Positions 50,798 to 60,100 of a stretch of 64,000 nucleotides of DNA are shown piece after piece. The notes below the pieces were generated by a model that was given only the letters and a program-made list of their open reading frames with translations, did no database searches and was not told where the DNA came from. Position numbers and translations under genes: made by a program. Source of the DNA: Mycobacterium sp. OAS707 (GTDB lineage: Bacteria; Actinomycetota; Actinomycetes; Mycobacteriales; Mycobacteriaceae); assembly GCF_014873705.1 (NCBI RefSeq), contig NZ_JADBDS010000004.1, positions 62,001 to 126,000 of the forward strand, written 5' to 3'. The first letter of the stretch is position 1. Every line of letters begins with the position of its first letter.

Positions 50798-51751
50798 CGT
50801 CATCGCGTCCCGCGCGGCATGCACATTTCGCGCAATCTCGTCGAGATGCGTGTCCCACGTGCCGCAGCAGCCACCCCACATGTCGATGTGCGGGTACTGC
50901 TCGGCCAGCCCACCCATCAACTCGCCGAGCTGCGCGGGGTCGCCCGACTCGAGATGGCCGAGCGTGCAGAGTGAGATCTTGTCCATCATCGCGGCATTGG
51001 GTCGAAGCACGCGGACGCGCTCGAACCAGCTACCCGGCTCGATCGCCGGCATGAACTCGAGTGGGTGTGAGCAGTTGATGCCGTAGAACGTCGGCCTGTC
51101 ATCACCGGCCTGCGCATCGACCGCCTCGACCGCTTCTTTGAGAGTGGGCCCCGACACGAGTCGCTGCGTGCTGTTGTCAAGCGTGAACGAAACCGAAAGC
51201 GGCAGGCCCACCCTCGCTGCGGCACGGGACAATCCGACCACTTCGTCGACACCGTTGAACGTCATCGCTTCGACCACGTCGACGCCTGCCAGCGCCAGCG
51301 TTGCGAGTTGGACGCTGTGGTAGTCCTCGGCCTCGGCGGCGGTGATGGTCCGGTTCAACTCATAGGCGTCGCCGCGCGGGCCGACAATGCCTGCGTACAG
51401 GAGTGCCGGCAGCTGCCCTTGATACGGCTTGGCCACCTCGCGAAGGAAATCGATTGCGCGCAACTGCATCTCGGCCAGCGTGGAACCGGGGTATCCGAGT
51501 AATGACGCCCAGTCCGGGCTCGCCCGGTAGTCAAGGCCGCCCATGACCACACCGAAGCCGTGGCGCGCAGCGGTGTCGAGGTACCGGCCGTACATCGCGC
51601 GCAGCTCCGCCATCGCGCGCGGGTTGTCGAGCAGCGGCAGCATCGCGAAGTGCGGCAGCTCGTAGCCGTACTTGTACATGATCTCGGTCTCCTGACCGCC
51701 CTCGGTCAGGTAGTTCAATCCTGGTTGCTGCGACGGGAATTGTTTTGACAT
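50792..51751 (-). CDS. Homocysteine S-methyltransferase family protein
   Basis: A 319-residue TIM-barrel methyltransferase. The zinc ligands are visible: the first Cys in YGINCSHPLEF and the vicinal pair in MWGGCCGTWDTH. TEGGQETEIMYKYGYELP opens the barrel. Family members transfer a methyl group from S-methylmethionine, betaine or related donors to homocysteine. The donor here is unknown. Confidence 0.87.
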   Translation of the reverse strand: MSKQFPSQQPGLNYLTEGGQETEIMYKYGYELPHFAMLPLLDNPRAMAELRAMYGRYLDTAARHGFGVVMGGLDYRASPDWASLLGYPGSTLAEMQLRAIDFLREVAKPYQGQLPALLYAGIVGPRGDAYELNRTITAAEAEDYHSVQLATLALAGVDVVEAMTFNGVDEVVGLSRAAARVGLPLSVSFTLDNSTQRLVSGPTLKEAVEAVDAQAGDDRPTFYGINCSHPLEFMPAIEPGSWFERVRVLRPNAAMMDKISLCTLGHLESGDPAQLGELMGGLAEQYPHIDMWGGCCGTWDTHLDEIARNVHAARDAMTL

Positions 51752-51778
51752 GACGCCCCCTTGCCGGGAGCGTAACCG

Positions 51779-53338
51779 TTAGCCCGATTGAGGCAGGTCG
51801 TTTCGCAGCACCTTGCCAGCCGGATTGCGAGGAATGCGCTCGACGATCTGAATGTCGCGCGGTTGTTCGAAGCGAGAAACTTTGTTTTTCAAGTACTCTC
51901 GCAGCTCGGCTTCGTCGATGGTGGTCTGTGGCACCACGTACGCGGCAAGCCGCTCCCCGTAGTCCGGGTCGGCCACCCCGATCACCGCGTTGTCGGCGAC
52001 GTCGGGATGCTCGGCGAGCGCATTCTCGACCGCGCGCGGGTAGACGTTCTCGCCGCCGGAAACGATCATGTCGTCTTCACGACCGACGATGAACAGCCGC
52101 CCGGCTTCGTCGAGGTAGCCCATGTCCCCGGTGTCCATCATGTCGCCGACGACGCCCTTCGTGCCGCCGCCGGTATAGGAGTCGAAAGTGAGGTCGCCGC
52201 CGACGAAGATGCGTCCCGTGACACCGGGTCCCACGCGCCTGTCGTCGTCGTCGAGGATCGCCACCGGGCAGCCCGCAACGGGTCTGCCCACAGTTTCCGG
52301 GGCCTGGCGCAAATCAGCGGGCGTAGCGAGTGCGCCGATACCGACCTCCGACGAACCGTAGCCGTTGTAGATGACATCGCCGTACGCATCGGTAAAGCGT
52401 TTAGCCAAGCTGGGATCCAGTCGCGCTCCGCTCGAGATCACCACACGCAGCGACGGCAACGGATTTCGCGTTCGCACCTCCTCGGGAAGATCAAGAATGC
52501 GCGCAAGCATGACGGGCACTGCGGTCAGCGCGTCGGCACGCCATTGGGACGCCTGGGCCAGGGTCGCTTCGGCGTCGAACCGACGCAACACCAGGGCGGT
52601 CCCACCCAAACCGATGGTGAGGATCAACATTCCGAACCCGAGTCCGTGAAACATCGGCACCGCCACGGCGATTCGCACGCCGATACGGAGTCCGGTGCGA
52701 TCCAGAATCGTGGCGCCCACACCAAGCGCAGATACGATCTTCGGTTTGCGCGGCACACCTTTCGGCGTCCCTGTCGTACCGGATGTCAAAAGAACGATAC
52801 GTCCGCCGGCAGCGACCCTCGGCCGCGAACCGGTCTGGTGCACTTCGGCTTCCGCCGGATCGATGACGGTACGCGCACCTGCCGCCCTGGCAGTCTCGGT
52901 GAACTCACCGTCGCAGACGACCGTCGTCACGTGATGCGTCTGCAGCGCAGAGGTAAGTGCTTCGGTACGAAAGTCGGTGTTGAGCAACACCACGTCGGCG
53001 CCGACCAATGCCGCAGCGAAGACGGCCACCACAAAGCCGCGTCCATTGCGGCACAAGATGCCCACCGCCTGCCCGGCCTCTGCGCCACGGGCGCGCAGTT
53101 CGACGGCCAATGACTCAGCATGCCACTGCAATTCGCGATAGCTGATCGGTCCGTCCTCGTCGACCAACGCCGCACGCGAAGGCCATCGCGACGCCGAGAC
53201 GGCAAGCAGAGTGAACGGATTCGTCCCACCGCGAGCAGCCTCGCGTACCACGCCGAGCACCCCGCGTGGCCCCGGCGGCGTCAGCAACCGAGAACGCAGC
53301 AGCGCCCGAGCGGCCGTCGTCAACACGTGGTCGGTCAT
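51779..53338 (-). CDS. AMP-dependent acyl-CoA synthetase
   Basis: A 519-residue member of the ANL superfamily. The P-loop-like motif is LLTSGTTGTPKGVP, the adenine segment is VIYNGYGSSEVG, the ATP-binding Asp is in MDTGDMGYLDEAGRL, and the catalytic Lys is in NPAGKVLRNDL. It activates a carboxylic acid, likely a fatty acid, to acyl-CoA through the adenylate. Its ATG overlaps the stop of the SDR gene (ATGA); the longer in-frame extension would run into that gene and is rejected. Confidence 0.92.
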   Translation of the reverse strand: MTDHVLTTAARALLRSRLLTPPGPRGVLGVVREAARGGTNPFTLLAVSASRWPSRAALVDEDGPISYRELQWHAESLAVELRARGAEAGQAVGILCRNGRGFVVAVFAAALVGADVVLLNTDFRTEALTSALQTHHVTTVVCDGEFTETARAAGARTVIDPAEAEVHQTGSRPRVAAGGRIVLLTSGTTGTPKGVPRKPKIVSALGVGATILDRTGLRIGVRIAVAVPMFHGLGFGMLILTIGLGGTALVLRRFDAEATLAQASQWRADALTAVPVMLARILDLPEEVRTRNPLPSLRVVISSGARLDPSLAKRFTDAYGDVIYNGYGSSEVGIGALATPADLRQAPETVGRPVAGCPVAILDDDDRRVGPGVTGRIFVGGDLTFDSYTGGGTKGVVGDMMDTGDMGYLDEAGRLFIVGREDDMIVSGGENVYPRAVENALAEHPDVADNAVIGVADPDYGERLAAYVVPQTTIDEAELREYLKNKVSRFEQPRDIQIVERIPRNPAGKVLRNDLPQSG

Positions 53339-54198
53339 TGTTCGTCCGATTCTCGGGTGCGCCGGTACCAGACTTGAGTGGCCCGCTCCACGGGCGCGCG
53401 AAGAAACACCGTCGTCAGCTCCGCCGGCCACACCCACCACGGCGCAATGGTCCTGGGCCGCTTGATGATCGCCCTCGCCACGATGTCCGCGGCCTGATCG
53501 GGAGACAGGCCCGGCACGTTTCGCAGGCTCTTCGTCGGCTCGACCATCCGGGTGTGGATCAATGCCATGTAGATCGACGTGACGTCCACGCCGTCGGCGT
53601 GCAGCTCAGGAGCAACGCTGCGTAGCCACATGTCGAATGCGCCCTTCGAGGCTTGGTATGCGCCCCACCGCGGACCGGGCGGCACGCGCACGCCGACGCT
53701 GGAGATGTTCACGATGTGGCCGCTGCCGCGCTCGCGCATCGCGGGAAGCAGCCCGAGCAGCAAGTGAATTGGGCCCAGGTAGTTGACACCGATGGTCCGA
53801 TCGAAGTCATGAAGCCGGCCGTACTGCTGGTCCAGTGGTCGCCGGATCGACTTGCCCGCATTGCTGACCACGATGTCCGGCGGGCCATGGGCCTGAAGTA
53901 TTCGATCAGCCAATGCGGAGACATCGCCGTCGCTGGTGAGGTCTGCAGGCAGCGCGATCACCCGCTCGCCGCGAGCGGTGGCGGAGGCTGCCAGGGCATT
54001 GAGTTCATCCGCCGACCGCGCGACGGCCAGCACCGTCGCGCCTGCCGCGGCGAGTTTGATCGCGGTGGCGTTACCCAACCCGTGCGAGGCACCGGTCACC
54101 ACCACCGTCCTGCCGCGAACGGCGGTGCGCAGACGGTCCGGGTCCGACATTCGCGGTGGATTAACGAGCCTGTCGATGGCCTTGGTCGCCACGTTCAT
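53335..54198 (-). CDS. Short-chain dehydrogenase/reductase
   Basis: A 287-residue SDR. TVVVTGASHGLGNATAIKLA is the cofactor motif, VSNAGKSIRR the Asn-Ala-Gly, NISSVG the catalytic Ser and GAYQASKGAF the Tyr-x-x-x-Lys. The C-terminal 50 residues (APWWVWPAELTTVFLRAPVE) are hydrophobic and suggest membrane contact, as in mycobacterial fatty aldehyde/acyl-CoA reductases. It is co-translated with the downstream acyl-CoA synthetase, which points to a fatty acyl substrate. Confidence 0.9.
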   Translation of the reverse strand: MNVATKAIDRLVNPPRMSDPDRLRTAVRGRTVVVTGASHGLGNATAIKLAAAGATVLAVARSADELNALAASATARGERVIALPADLTSDGDVSALADRILQAHGPPDIVVSNAGKSIRRPLDQQYGRLHDFDRTIGVNYLGPIHLLLGLLPAMRERGSGHIVNISSVGVRVPPGPRWGAYQASKGAFDMWLRSVAPELHADGVDVTSIYMALIHTRMVEPTKSLRNVPGLSPDQAADIVARAIIKRPRTIAPWWVWPAELTTVFLRAPVERATQVWYRRTRESDEQ

Positions 54199-54237
54199 CG
54201 ACCCTTGGATACCGCCGAGCAGCGAAGGCTAAACGAG

Positions 54238-54636
54238 TCAAAGGAGGAGCTCGGTCAGAAGTTGGCGAACTCGGCGCTCGATCTCATCGCGGACGGGCCG
54301 TACTTCGTCGACCGGCCTGCCTGCCGGGTCGGGCAGCACCCAATCTTCGTATCGGCGGCCCGGGATGACCGGGCAGGTGTCACCGCATCCCATCGATACG
54401 ACGACGTCCGCCTGCTCGACCATCTCCTGCGTCCATCGCTTGGGCTGCTGACCGGTGATGTCGATGCCGACCTCCGCCATCGCTTCGACCGCCGCCGGGT
54501 TGACCTGATCCGCGGGTTCGGATCCGCCGGAGTAGGCGACCGCCCTGTCACCCGCCAGCCGCGTGAAATAGCCGAGGGCCATCTGCGAACGACCGGCATT
54601 GTGGGTGCACAGAAACAACACAGTCGGCTTCGTCAT
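54238..54636 (-). CDS. arsC: Arsenate reductase ArsC (low molecular weight phosphatase family)
   Basis: A 132-residue protein with the phosphate-loop LFLCTHNAGRSQMA (Cys-x5-Arg-Ser) at its N terminus and the Asp of WVLPDPAGRP as general acid. An additional Cys pair (MGCGDTCPVIPG) sits where thioredoxin- or mycothiol-linked ArsC enzymes place resolving cysteines. It reduces arsenate to arsenite. Its ATG overlaps the aquaporin stop (ATGA), making it the last gene of the operon. Confidence 0.92.
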   Translation of the reverse strand: MTKPTVLFLCTHNAGRSQMALGYFTRLAGDRAVAYSGGSEPADQVNPAAVEAMAEVGIDITGQQPKRWTQEMVEQADVVVSMGCGDTCPVIPGRRYEDWVLPDPAGRPVDEVRPVRDEIERRVRQLLTELLL

Positions 54637-55400
54637 CGTCGCTCCGAATCCTCGGTGGGCGTTGAAGGTCCATGGGGCACAACGACTTCGTCGGCACTCT
54701 GCTGAACATCGGGATACAGCACAACCACCAGGGCAAGTCCGATGACCGCGCCGACTATCTGAGCCGCGATGAACCCCGGCGCCGAAGACGGTGCTATCCC
54801 GGCGAACGTGTCGGAGAAGATGCGACCGATCGTGACGGCCGGGTTGGCGAATGATGTGGAGCTGGTAAACCAATATGCGGCACCGATATACGCGCCGACG
54901 GCTGCCGCGGACAGACCTGCCCGACCCGTGCGCGCGAGAGCGAAGATCACCGCGACGAGGCCAGCGGTTGCGACGACCTCGCCGACGAGATGGCCTACCG
55001 TGACGCGGTCTTTCGTCGAGATCTCCAATACTCGACGGTCGAACATCAGGTTGGCCAACAGCGCGCCGAGGACACCACCGGATACCTGAGCAAGGCTGTA
55101 GGCCAACACGTTTCCACCGGTCATGCCTGTCCCGGCGCGCCGACCCAAGAGCCAGTCGGCGGCCGAGACGACCGGGTTGAAGTGAGCACCGGAGACCGGT
55201 CCGAACAACAGGATCAGCACGGCGAGACCAAACGCGGTGGCGACCGAATTCTCGAGCAACTGCAGCCCCACATCGTCAGGCGACAGTTGAGCCGCGGCGA
55301 TGCCCGAACCAACTACCACGGTCACGAGAAGCCCGGTGCCGACAAACTCGGCCAGCAGCCGTCGGCCAACGGGGTGGCCCGCGCCGGTCCTGTTGTTCAC
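54633..55400 (-). CDS. Aquaporin/aquaglyceroporin family channel
   Basis: About 255 residues with six hydrophobic helices and two half-helices bearing the pore motifs. The second is a normal NPA (SFANPAVTIGR); the first is altered to NPV (SGAHFNPVVSAADWLL). The placement between a CadI/ArsI-like gene and arsC matches AqpS-type channels that let arsenite leave the cell down its gradient. The GTG at 55400, five bases after the cadI stop, is the probable start; no ribosome binding site is visible, so translation is probably coupled. Confidence 0.87.
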   Translation of the reverse strand: MNNRTGAGHPVGRRLLAEFVGTGLLVTVVVGSGIAAAQLSPDDVGLQLLENSVATAFGLAVLILLFGPVSGAHFNPVVSAADWLLGRRAGTGMTGGNVLAYSLAQVSGGVLGALLANLMFDRRVLEISTKDRVTVGHLVGEVVATAGLVAVIFALARTGRAGLSAAAVGAYIGAAYWFTSSTSFANPAVTIGRIFSDTFAGIAPSSAPGFIAAQIVGAVIGLALVVVLYPDVQQSADEVVVPHGPSTPTEDSERR

Positions 55401-55405
55401 CGGCG

Positions 55406-55807
55406 TCAGCAGCAGGATGCCGGGGTCTGCGAACCGAACGTCTCCGAGTCCGCCAAGACGGTGTAGACCTCCCACTTCTCGCCCGCGGGTCCAGTGACCC
55501 AGACCTTGTCTTGCTTGGCGAAGCAACAGGTGGTGCCCATTTCCTCCTCGGTGAACAGGCCCTCATCCGCCAGGCGAGAAATCTCGGCATGCACCTCGTC
55601 GCTGGACTTCACCTCGACACCGAGGTGGTTGATGGTGCCGCCCTGACCGGGGTTCTGCAGCAGCACGAGCTTCAGCGGCGGCTCGGCGATGGCGAAGTTG
55701 GCGTAGCCGTCCTTGCGCTTCGCGGGTTCGGTGTTGAACAGCTTTGAGTAGAACTTGATCGCTTCGTCGAGGTCGTCCACGTTGAGTGCGAGCTGGACAC
55801 GGGACAT
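55406..55807 (-). CDS. cadI: CadI/ArsI family glyoxalase-fold protein
   Basis: A 133-residue VOC-fold protein nearly identical in its motifs to M. tuberculosis CadI (MSRVQLALNVDDL, GYANFAIAEPPLKLVLLQNP, GTTCCFAKQDKVWVTGP, WEVYTVLADSETFGS). ArsI relatives cleave the carbon-arsenic bond of trivalent methylarsenicals; the vicinal Cys pair (TCCF), His (NHLGVEV) and Glu (WEVYTV) of that site are present. The first-strand metal ligand is Gln rather than His. The C terminus adds another Cys pair. AGGAAGG upstream supports the ATG at 55807. It is the first gene after the ArsR operator. Confidence 0.92.
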   Translation of the reverse strand: MSRVQLALNVDDLDEAIKFYSKLFNTEPAKRKDGYANFAIAEPPLKLVLLQNPGQGGTINHLGVEVKSSDEVHAEISRLADEGLFTEEEMGTTCCFAKQDKVWVTGPAGEKWEVYTVLADSETFGSQTPASCC

Positions 55808-55831
55808 GATGACACCCTTCCTGGGTTGTGA

Positions 55832-55885
55832 GACATATATCGAAATGGCGCCGCCCTCATCATGCAAACCTTTTTGATATATGTC
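55832..55885. promoter_or_regulatory. Divergent ArsR operator region
   Basis: GACATATATCGAAA (55832-55845) and TTTTGATATATGTC (55872-55885) are inverted copies of one AT-rich site. They stand symmetrically between the divergent cadI and arsR starts in otherwise GC-rich DNA. Each probably binds an ArsR dimer or half-dimer so that metal releases repression in both directions. Confidence 0.75.
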
Positions 55886-55908
55886 AACAAGCCTGGCACC
55901 ATGGGTTC

Positions 55909-56268
55909 ATGCCCAAGACGTTGCCGACGGTCGACATGTCCGCCCCGGTCTGCTGCGCGCCCGTCGCCGCCGGACCCATGAGCGACGATGCCGCCCTCGA
56001 GGTGGCGCTGCGCCTCAAGGCGCTGGCCGACCCGATGCGGGTCAAAATCATGTCGTGCCTGTTCGGTTCCTCGGCAGGCGAAGAGACGAGTGGGGATCTG
56101 GCGGCGGTGCTGCTATTGAGCGAGTCGACGGTGAGCCATCACCTCGGTCAGCTGCGCCGGGCCGGCCTCGTTGAATCCGAACGTCGAGGCATGAACGTCT
56201 TTCACCGTGCTCGCCCCGACGCGCTGACCGCGCTGTGCACAGTGCTCGATCCCAACTGCTGCACGTAA
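55909..56268 (+). CDS. arsR: ArsR/SmtB family metalloregulator
   Basis: A 119-residue winged-helix repressor. The core reads RLKALADPMRVKIMSCLF and LLLSESTVSHHLGQLRRAGL, the ArsR recognition helix. Candidate metal-binding thiols are the Cys-Cys pair near the N terminus (APVCCAPV) and at the C terminus (NCCT), as in cysteine-rich actinobacterial arsenite and cadmium sensors. It is divergent from the cadI-aqp-arsC operon across an inverted-repeat operator. Confidence 0.93.
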   Translation: MPKTLPTVDMSAPVCCAPVAAGPMSDDAALEVALRLKALADPMRVKIMSCLFGSSAGEETSGDLAAVLLLSESTVSHHLGQLRRAGLVESERRGMNVFHRARPDALTALCTVLDPNCCT

Positions 56269-56288
56269 TCTTCTGCGACACTCGGGCA

Positions 56289-56789
56289 ATGACCCGCGAC
56301 GGTCTGAGCAGTCTCGTCGGCGTGAGCGCCGGGTTGCTCGCGTTCGCGGTGTCGCTGTCTGCGCCTGCCGGTGCCGACGCTGCGTCCTGGAACGGCGAGT
56401 ACGCGATCACGTTCATCGTCGGCCCGAAGGCGGGAACGAGCGTCGCGGCCGGACAGCCTGAGAGCCAGTACACCGATACCTACACATTGAGTTCGAGCTG
56501 TGCGGGTGGAAAGTGCACCGCCACGATCGTCGGCGGCCCTGCACCGAGGAATCCCACGGTGCCGCAGCCGGTCCAATTCACCTGGGACGGGTCATCGTGG
56601 ACGCAATCCAGTGAGTTCCAATGGGATTGCATGATGCCCGACACGACGATCGAGTGGGACCCCGCCCGGGCTGACGTTCGCTACACGCCCCAAGCCGACG
56701 GAACGCTTGCCGGCACGATGCACACCGAAATCTTGAGTGGCACTTGCCAAGGCACGCTCGAGATGAACATGACGGCCGAGCGCGTCTGA
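56289..56789 (+). CDS. Secreted protein of unknown function
   Basis: A 166-residue protein with a signal peptide (residues 1-31, ending GADA). The mature part is mostly beta strand: SWNGEYAITFIVGPKAG, FTWDGSSWTQSSEFQWDC and LAGTMHTEILSGTCQGTLEM. It has four Cys in two likely disulphides. This resembles a family of small mycobacterial exported proteins without known function. It ends just before the RiPP precursor gene on the opposite strand, separated by a strong hairpin; nothing links it to that system. Confidence 0.65.
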   Translation: MTRDGLSSLVGVSAGLLAFAVSLSAPAGADAASWNGEYAITFIVGPKAGTSVAAGQPESQYTDTYTLSSSCAGGKCTATIVGGPAPRNPTVPQPVQFTWDGSSWTQSSEFQWDCMMPDTTIEWDPARADVRYTPQADGTLAGTMHTEILSGTCQGTLEMNMTAERV

Positions 56790-56820
56790 CGCGAGCGCGG
56801 GCCAACCGGCCCGCCTCGCG
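56790..56820. terminator. Very stable GC hairpin between convergent genes
   Basis: CGCGAG then GCGGGCC on the left (with one bulged C), an AACC loop, and GGCCCGC then CTCGCG on the right give a 13-base-pair stem. It lies ten bases beyond the precursor stop codon and directly after the secreted protein gene, so it can terminate both. Confidence 0.85.
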
Positions 56821-56830
56821 CGACCCTGGC

Positions 56831-57118
56831 TTAGCCGCCCGACGGGTTGAAGACGCGGCCGCCCGAGGGGTTCAGAACAGAGCCGCCCGACGGGTTGATC
56901 ACCGAAGTGCCAGCCGACTGAACAGAGCCGCCCGACGGGTTGATGACCGACGTGCCCGAAGCGCGGATCACCGAGGTACCCGAGCTGATGGTCTGCTTGT
57001 CCGTGCCGGCAGCGGTGGATACGCTGGCGCCGCCGCCGTGGGCGATGCGCAGCTCGCTGTCGGTGAGGGTGCGGATGCTCTGCCGGCGCAGCGCCAGCTT
57101 CTTGCGGTTGGTGTTCAT
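56831..57118 (-). CDS. RiPP precursor peptide with double-glycine leader and repeat core
   Basis: A 95-residue peptide with AGGAG six bases before its ATG, 53 bases downstream of the LanB gene. Residues 1-29 form a basic leader that ends LTDSELRIAHGG. It has Leu at -12, Glu at -8, Leu at -7 and Gly-Gly at -2/-1, the classical signal for C39 bacteriocin peptidases. The 66-residue core is rich in Gly, Ser, Thr and Val. It has three GTSVI segments (residues 47-51, 55-59, 70-74) and four NPSGG segments (60-64, 75-79, 83-87, 91-95), the last at the very C terminus. There is no Cys anywhere, so LanB-made dehydroalanines could not be closed into lanthionines within this peptide. Confidence 0.88.
   Translation of the reverse strand: MNTNRKKLALRRQSIRTLTDSELRIAHGGGASVSTAAGTDKQTISSGTSVIRASGTSVINPSGGSVQSAGTSVINPSGGSVLNPSGGRVFNPSGG
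56834..57001. repeat. Degenerate tandem DNA repeats within the precursor gene
   Basis: The segment GCCGCCCGACGGGTTGA occurs three times (near 56834, 56882 and 56929), with a fourth diverged copy near 56861. These encode the NPSGG units, and the interleaved GACCGACGTGCCCGA-like blocks encode GTSVI. The spacing of about 24-48 bases suggests growth by unit duplication. This is coding repeat, not CRISPR. Confidence 0.75.
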
Positions 57119-57171
57119 GATCTCTCCTGTTTGTGGTCGCGGCCCCTGGTCGGCCGCGTCAGAAGAGAGCA

Positions 57172-60100
57172 TCAGTTGTCGCGCTTGGAACTTTCTTGGC
57201 GCGGCACCCGGGCGAGACGGCTGGCGTAATCGCGGTCAAGAAAGCTCAGCAGGACGAGTTCGTGTGTGCGCGCGGCGGAGCGCAGCAGCCGAATGGCGTT
57301 CAGGTGACTGAAACTGCGCAACAGGTTAGGGAAATCCTGGGTCAAAAGACCGCGTCGGCCACGGTCTGAGAGCTCAGCCAGCAGCGGGACGAGCTGTTCG
57401 GAGCGTTGCCGGAAGACCTGGCGCGCCGACTCGTACGGATGGTCTGCGGTGTCGTCGAGCAGCGCTGCGAGACCTGCGCGCTCGGTGCGCCAGCGAGCCC
57501 CGATGCCGGAGTCCAGAGTCGGTGCGTTCGGATACTCGATCCGGTAACCGGCAGCGCCGTCCTTGGACCACTGCCGGCGCTGTTGGATGTCGAGGCCGGC
57601 GTCGGCCAGCAGGCGGTCGGTGGCATACAGGCACAGCTGCCAGCGTGCATCGGCCAGCTCTTCGTCGTCGAGCATGCTGAGCACGGCCAGCACCGCATCG
57701 CTGTCCGCCGCGTGGATCTGCTCGGCGAGCGCGATGCCGTCGTCGCCGCCATACCGTTCTATCTCGCGGTGGTAGGTGTCCAACGCCAGCTTCGACACCA
57801 TGCTGTCGGCGAGGTGTGGGGTCACTGCGTCGGTGAGGGCCGAAAGCGCTTGTTCGCGAAGCGCGGACGGGTCGCCGTGAAGCCGCAGCCGCAAATGGTG
57901 CTCGGGATCGCGATACCGCAGAAAAAGCCACTGATCGATGACGCCGTCCTGCCGCAATCCGTTGATCACCGGTCCGATGGTTTCGGTGAGGATGCGGTCA
58001 GCGGTTGCGGTCCCGGTGTAGATCTTCAGGTAGAGCCACTCGCTGCCTGGCGCGAAAGTGCGTTGCACCCGAGGTGGATGCCACGGCTCCGGGCTGGGCG
58101 CCGGCTCGGCGCGCCGGATGAACGGCACGATGAGTTCCTGGGCGAAGCGCCCCTGCGGGCCGGTGGCGACATCGTCGCGCAGCACCTCTTCCACCACCGC
58201 GCCGGTTCGACCGCGCAACACTTTGGCGGCGGCGGCACTCAGCGCGGGGCTGGTGGTGTCGACATACAACCGGTTGTCGCCGTCGGCGATGAGCAGCTCG
58301 GACGGGAGGCCACGCTGCCGGCTGAGGGTCGACCAACCGTCGGCCGCATCTGCTCCCGTGACCAGGCTGAGCTCGGCGTGCGAAAGCCGCCAGCGGGCTC
58401 GGGCCAACACGAGCCGGCCTGCGGTGACGCGCGGCAGGGTCGGCGCGTTAGCCACCGCACCCCAGTCCCATGCCAGCCCAGATGCGACCCCGGCCCGTTG
58501 AAGTGCCGCGAGGAACCGGTACACGCCAAACCCACGCCAGGCCGGGTTGTGTGCAGTGGTCAGGCGCGGCCGGACCTCGACGTCCAGCCGTGGGCTGTAG
58601 AGGACGAGTCGCTGCCCGTCCATGCGCAGAGTCAGCTCGTCGACATGTAGTTGACGGTCGGCCGGAACCCCCGAACGTCCAAGCAGGACCAGCTCGTAGT
58701 CGCGTAACACCGGCCGGGCCAAGATGTTGCCGATCCTGCCCTCCGGCAGGTGGACGAGTTCGGCGAACACGACGCCGGGCGCATGGTCCTCTTCGGCACG
58801 CAGGTGGGCTCGAACGGCATCGTGGAGTCGCGCGTCGCCGTGACAGAACCGGCCGAGCAGCTCGGCCCCCGAAGGGCCGGTGGCGCTGTGGATTTCGATG
58901 CCGTCCTCGAGCATGCACGCGAATACGGCTAACGTGTCCGGCAGCGGCAACGGTGTGCCGGTCTCAAGGCGTGCGACGGTTTGCGCGTCCAGTTCCAGCC
59001 TGTCGGCACCGCTGTCGCGGGCGCGGATGACCATGTCGAGAAGTGCGGCGTCGCGCGCGGTGAACTCCGATGAGCCGGCTACGCCTCCGAGATCGAGGCC
59101 TGCCAACAGCGGCGACTCGTCGGCGGCGGGATGTGTCGACCGGTCGTACCCGATGCCCATCTCCTCGTCGAGAGCCTCCATCAGCGGGACCTCGCGATCC
59201 TCGTAGCGCTTGGCGAACTCGGCCTTGAACCGTGACAGCGCTGGATCCTCGCGACCCGAAGACAACCGATGAAGCAGGTCCACCGCCTCGGTGAGCAACG
59301 CGACGTCGCCGCGCCCAAGGGTCAAACCCGTTCCCGCACGGTGCAAATCGACCTGGACCAGTCGGGCATCGTCGCCTCCGCCCGCGAGGTCGAGCAGGGT
59401 CTCCGTGACGGCGGCGTAGCGCTCGGGCGGGTTGCCGACACCGGCGGCATCCATCCGCGCGAGTTCCTCGGCGACCAGTTCCAGCGCGTTGACCGACTCC
59501 CCGAGGTCGTGCTCGCGCAGCGACGTCAGAACGTGGGTCAACGGTTCAGGGCCCGTCACTGCCGGCTCTGCCACCGGGGTCAGCACCTTCGCCTCGACGA
59601 GCGCATCCACGTATTCACGTGCCTCGTCATGGTCGACACCTGTATGCGCCTGGACGGCGGCAGCGATCTTGTTCACCAGGCAGCCACCCGCGGCCGCATC
59701 CAAGGCGACCCGCAGTGGCTCGTCGTCCTCGATCACGACGAGGTGGTGGGTGCGACGGCCTTGCCGCAGCCGGCTTTCGATGATCCGCATCGCACCGGCC
59801 GCGCGGTATCGGCTCGAGTTGGGTTCGACAACCATCGCCGACCGCGTCGACGGCTCTGCAATGAGCCGGTCAACGAGCGATGCCAGCACCTCGGTGTCCG
59901 GCCGGCTGTGCCGACTGGTCCCTTCCGGCCCGTCGATGCACAAGGCGGTCGTGTCGCCGATCGCTCCCACCGAGCATCCGGCAAATAGTCCGAATGGTGT
60001 TGCGCGCGTGCACATTCGGACGAGGTAGGCGGTCACTGCAGCGGCCACCCGGTCATCGGCGTTCCCGTCGGTCAAGCGGCGCACCAACCCCGGCGATGCG

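Noticed and set aside
56289-56789. Secreted protein next to the precursor considered as part of the RiPP system
   Set aside because: It is on the opposite strand, separated by a strong terminator hairpin, and its sequence resembles generic mycobacterial exported proteins. No evidence ties it to the operon.
56834-57001. Tandem repeats considered as a CRISPR array
   Set aside because: The repeats are in frame, degenerate, without unique spacers of constant length, and encode the precursor core. No cas genes are present.
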